Shown: positions 63,750 through 64,000 of the stretch, in pieces
Position numbering within the stretch: the stretch's first letter is position 1
Layout: each line of letters opens with the position of its first letter
Origin: Brachionus koreanus
Lineage: Eukaryota; Rotifera; Eurotatoria; Ploima; Brachionidae
Assembly: GCA_016987375.1 (NCBI GenBank)
Contig: PJRA01000509.1
Coordinates: forward strand, 1,685,629-1,749,628
Reading direction: 5' to 3'
Length of the DNA: 64,000 bases
Position numbers and translations under genes: made by a program
Notes under the pieces: model-generated
Seen by the model: only the letters and a program-made list of their open reading frames with translations
Database searches by the model: none
Told to the model about the DNA's origin: nothing

Positions 63750-64000
63750 ATGTTATATGTTTTCAAGGATTTTGATATTCTTTTTAAATTAGGATTCCAT
63801 ATATCTGCTGCAAACTCCAAATGAGGTCTAAAAGGTATTAAGAAGTCTAAATGATTTTTGGCCAACGATCTGAACTATTCATTATCTATTCGTATAGCTT
63901 TCATAATTGCTTCAGTTTGTTGTTTATTCCACTTAAAATCATTTAAAGTAAAATCTCGCATCTTATTATTTATTTATTTGTATTATCTGTGCCGAGCTAA
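63750..64000 (-). mobile_element. Third non-LTR RT fragment, at the window edge
   Basis: The reverse strand translates to MRDFTLNDFKWNKQQTEAI (about 63961-63905), a frame change, then RSLAKNHLDFLIPFRPHLEFA and WNPNLKRISKSL (to about 63767). DFKW and RPHLEFAxxxWNP are thumb motifs of jockey-like reverse transcriptases. The similarity stops at the foldback element. It may continue beyond the window. Confidence 0.8.

Overview
This is a 64 kb piece of a very AT-rich nuclear animal genome. It has spliced genes with canonical GT-AG introns, many only about 50-130 nt long, and clear bilaterian orthologues (neuron navigator, G-alpha-q, RNF220, CDC50/TMEM30, glucosidase II alpha, mitochondrial PNPase). 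The small introns, high AT and scattered non-LTR and mariner debris fit a small lophotrochozoan such as a Brachionus-type monogonont rotifer. That assignment is an inference from style, not a proof. One run of N (28242-28656) marks an assembly gap. I saw no tRNA, rRNA or CRISPR.

Layout, left to right. (1) 1-14904, + strand: the 3' part of a neuron navigator (NAV/unc-53) gene, five exons separated by 0.1-2.4 kb introns, ending in a large exon with the AAA-type domain; the 5' part lies outside the window. (2) 16742-17479 +: a single-exon basic protein of unknown function. (3) 20254-21771 +: a six-exon choline/ethanolamine phosphotransferase. (4) 22139-25532 -: a type II transmembrane trypsin-like protease. 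(5) 29171-29515 +: a small secreted galaxin-like protein. (6) 29706-31629 -: a six-exon CDC50/TMEM30 flippase subunit. (7) 36415-38007 +: a five-exon G-alpha-q. (8) 39.6-41.9 kb: a nest of decayed DNA transposons. (9) 43236-44963 -: an RNF220-like RING E3 ligase in seven exons. (10) 49.2-50.0 kb -: another mariner remnant. (11) 50348-54388 -: a ten-exon ER glucosidase II alpha subunit. (12) 56137-56851 -: a secreted actinoporin-like protein. (13) 57.9-58.9 kb: two reverse-transcriptase tails head to head. (14) 59342-61799 +: mitochondrial PNPase. (15) 63.38-64.0 kb: a foldback element inside a third reverse-transcriptase fragment.

The genes are unrelated housekeeping and signalling genes, with no operon-like unit. 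CEPT1 and CDC50 both concern membrane phospholipids, and glucosidase II and CDC50 both work in the secretory pathway, but nothing here says they are co-regulated. The most unusual points are an apparent GT-AT intron and missing S1 domain in PNPase, a P-loop Gly-to-Cys change in the navigator, an actinoporin-like pore-former gene in a presumed non-cnidarian, and several short inverted-repeat transposons, one with a clear 6-bp target duplication. I did not find a convincing new multi-gene system.
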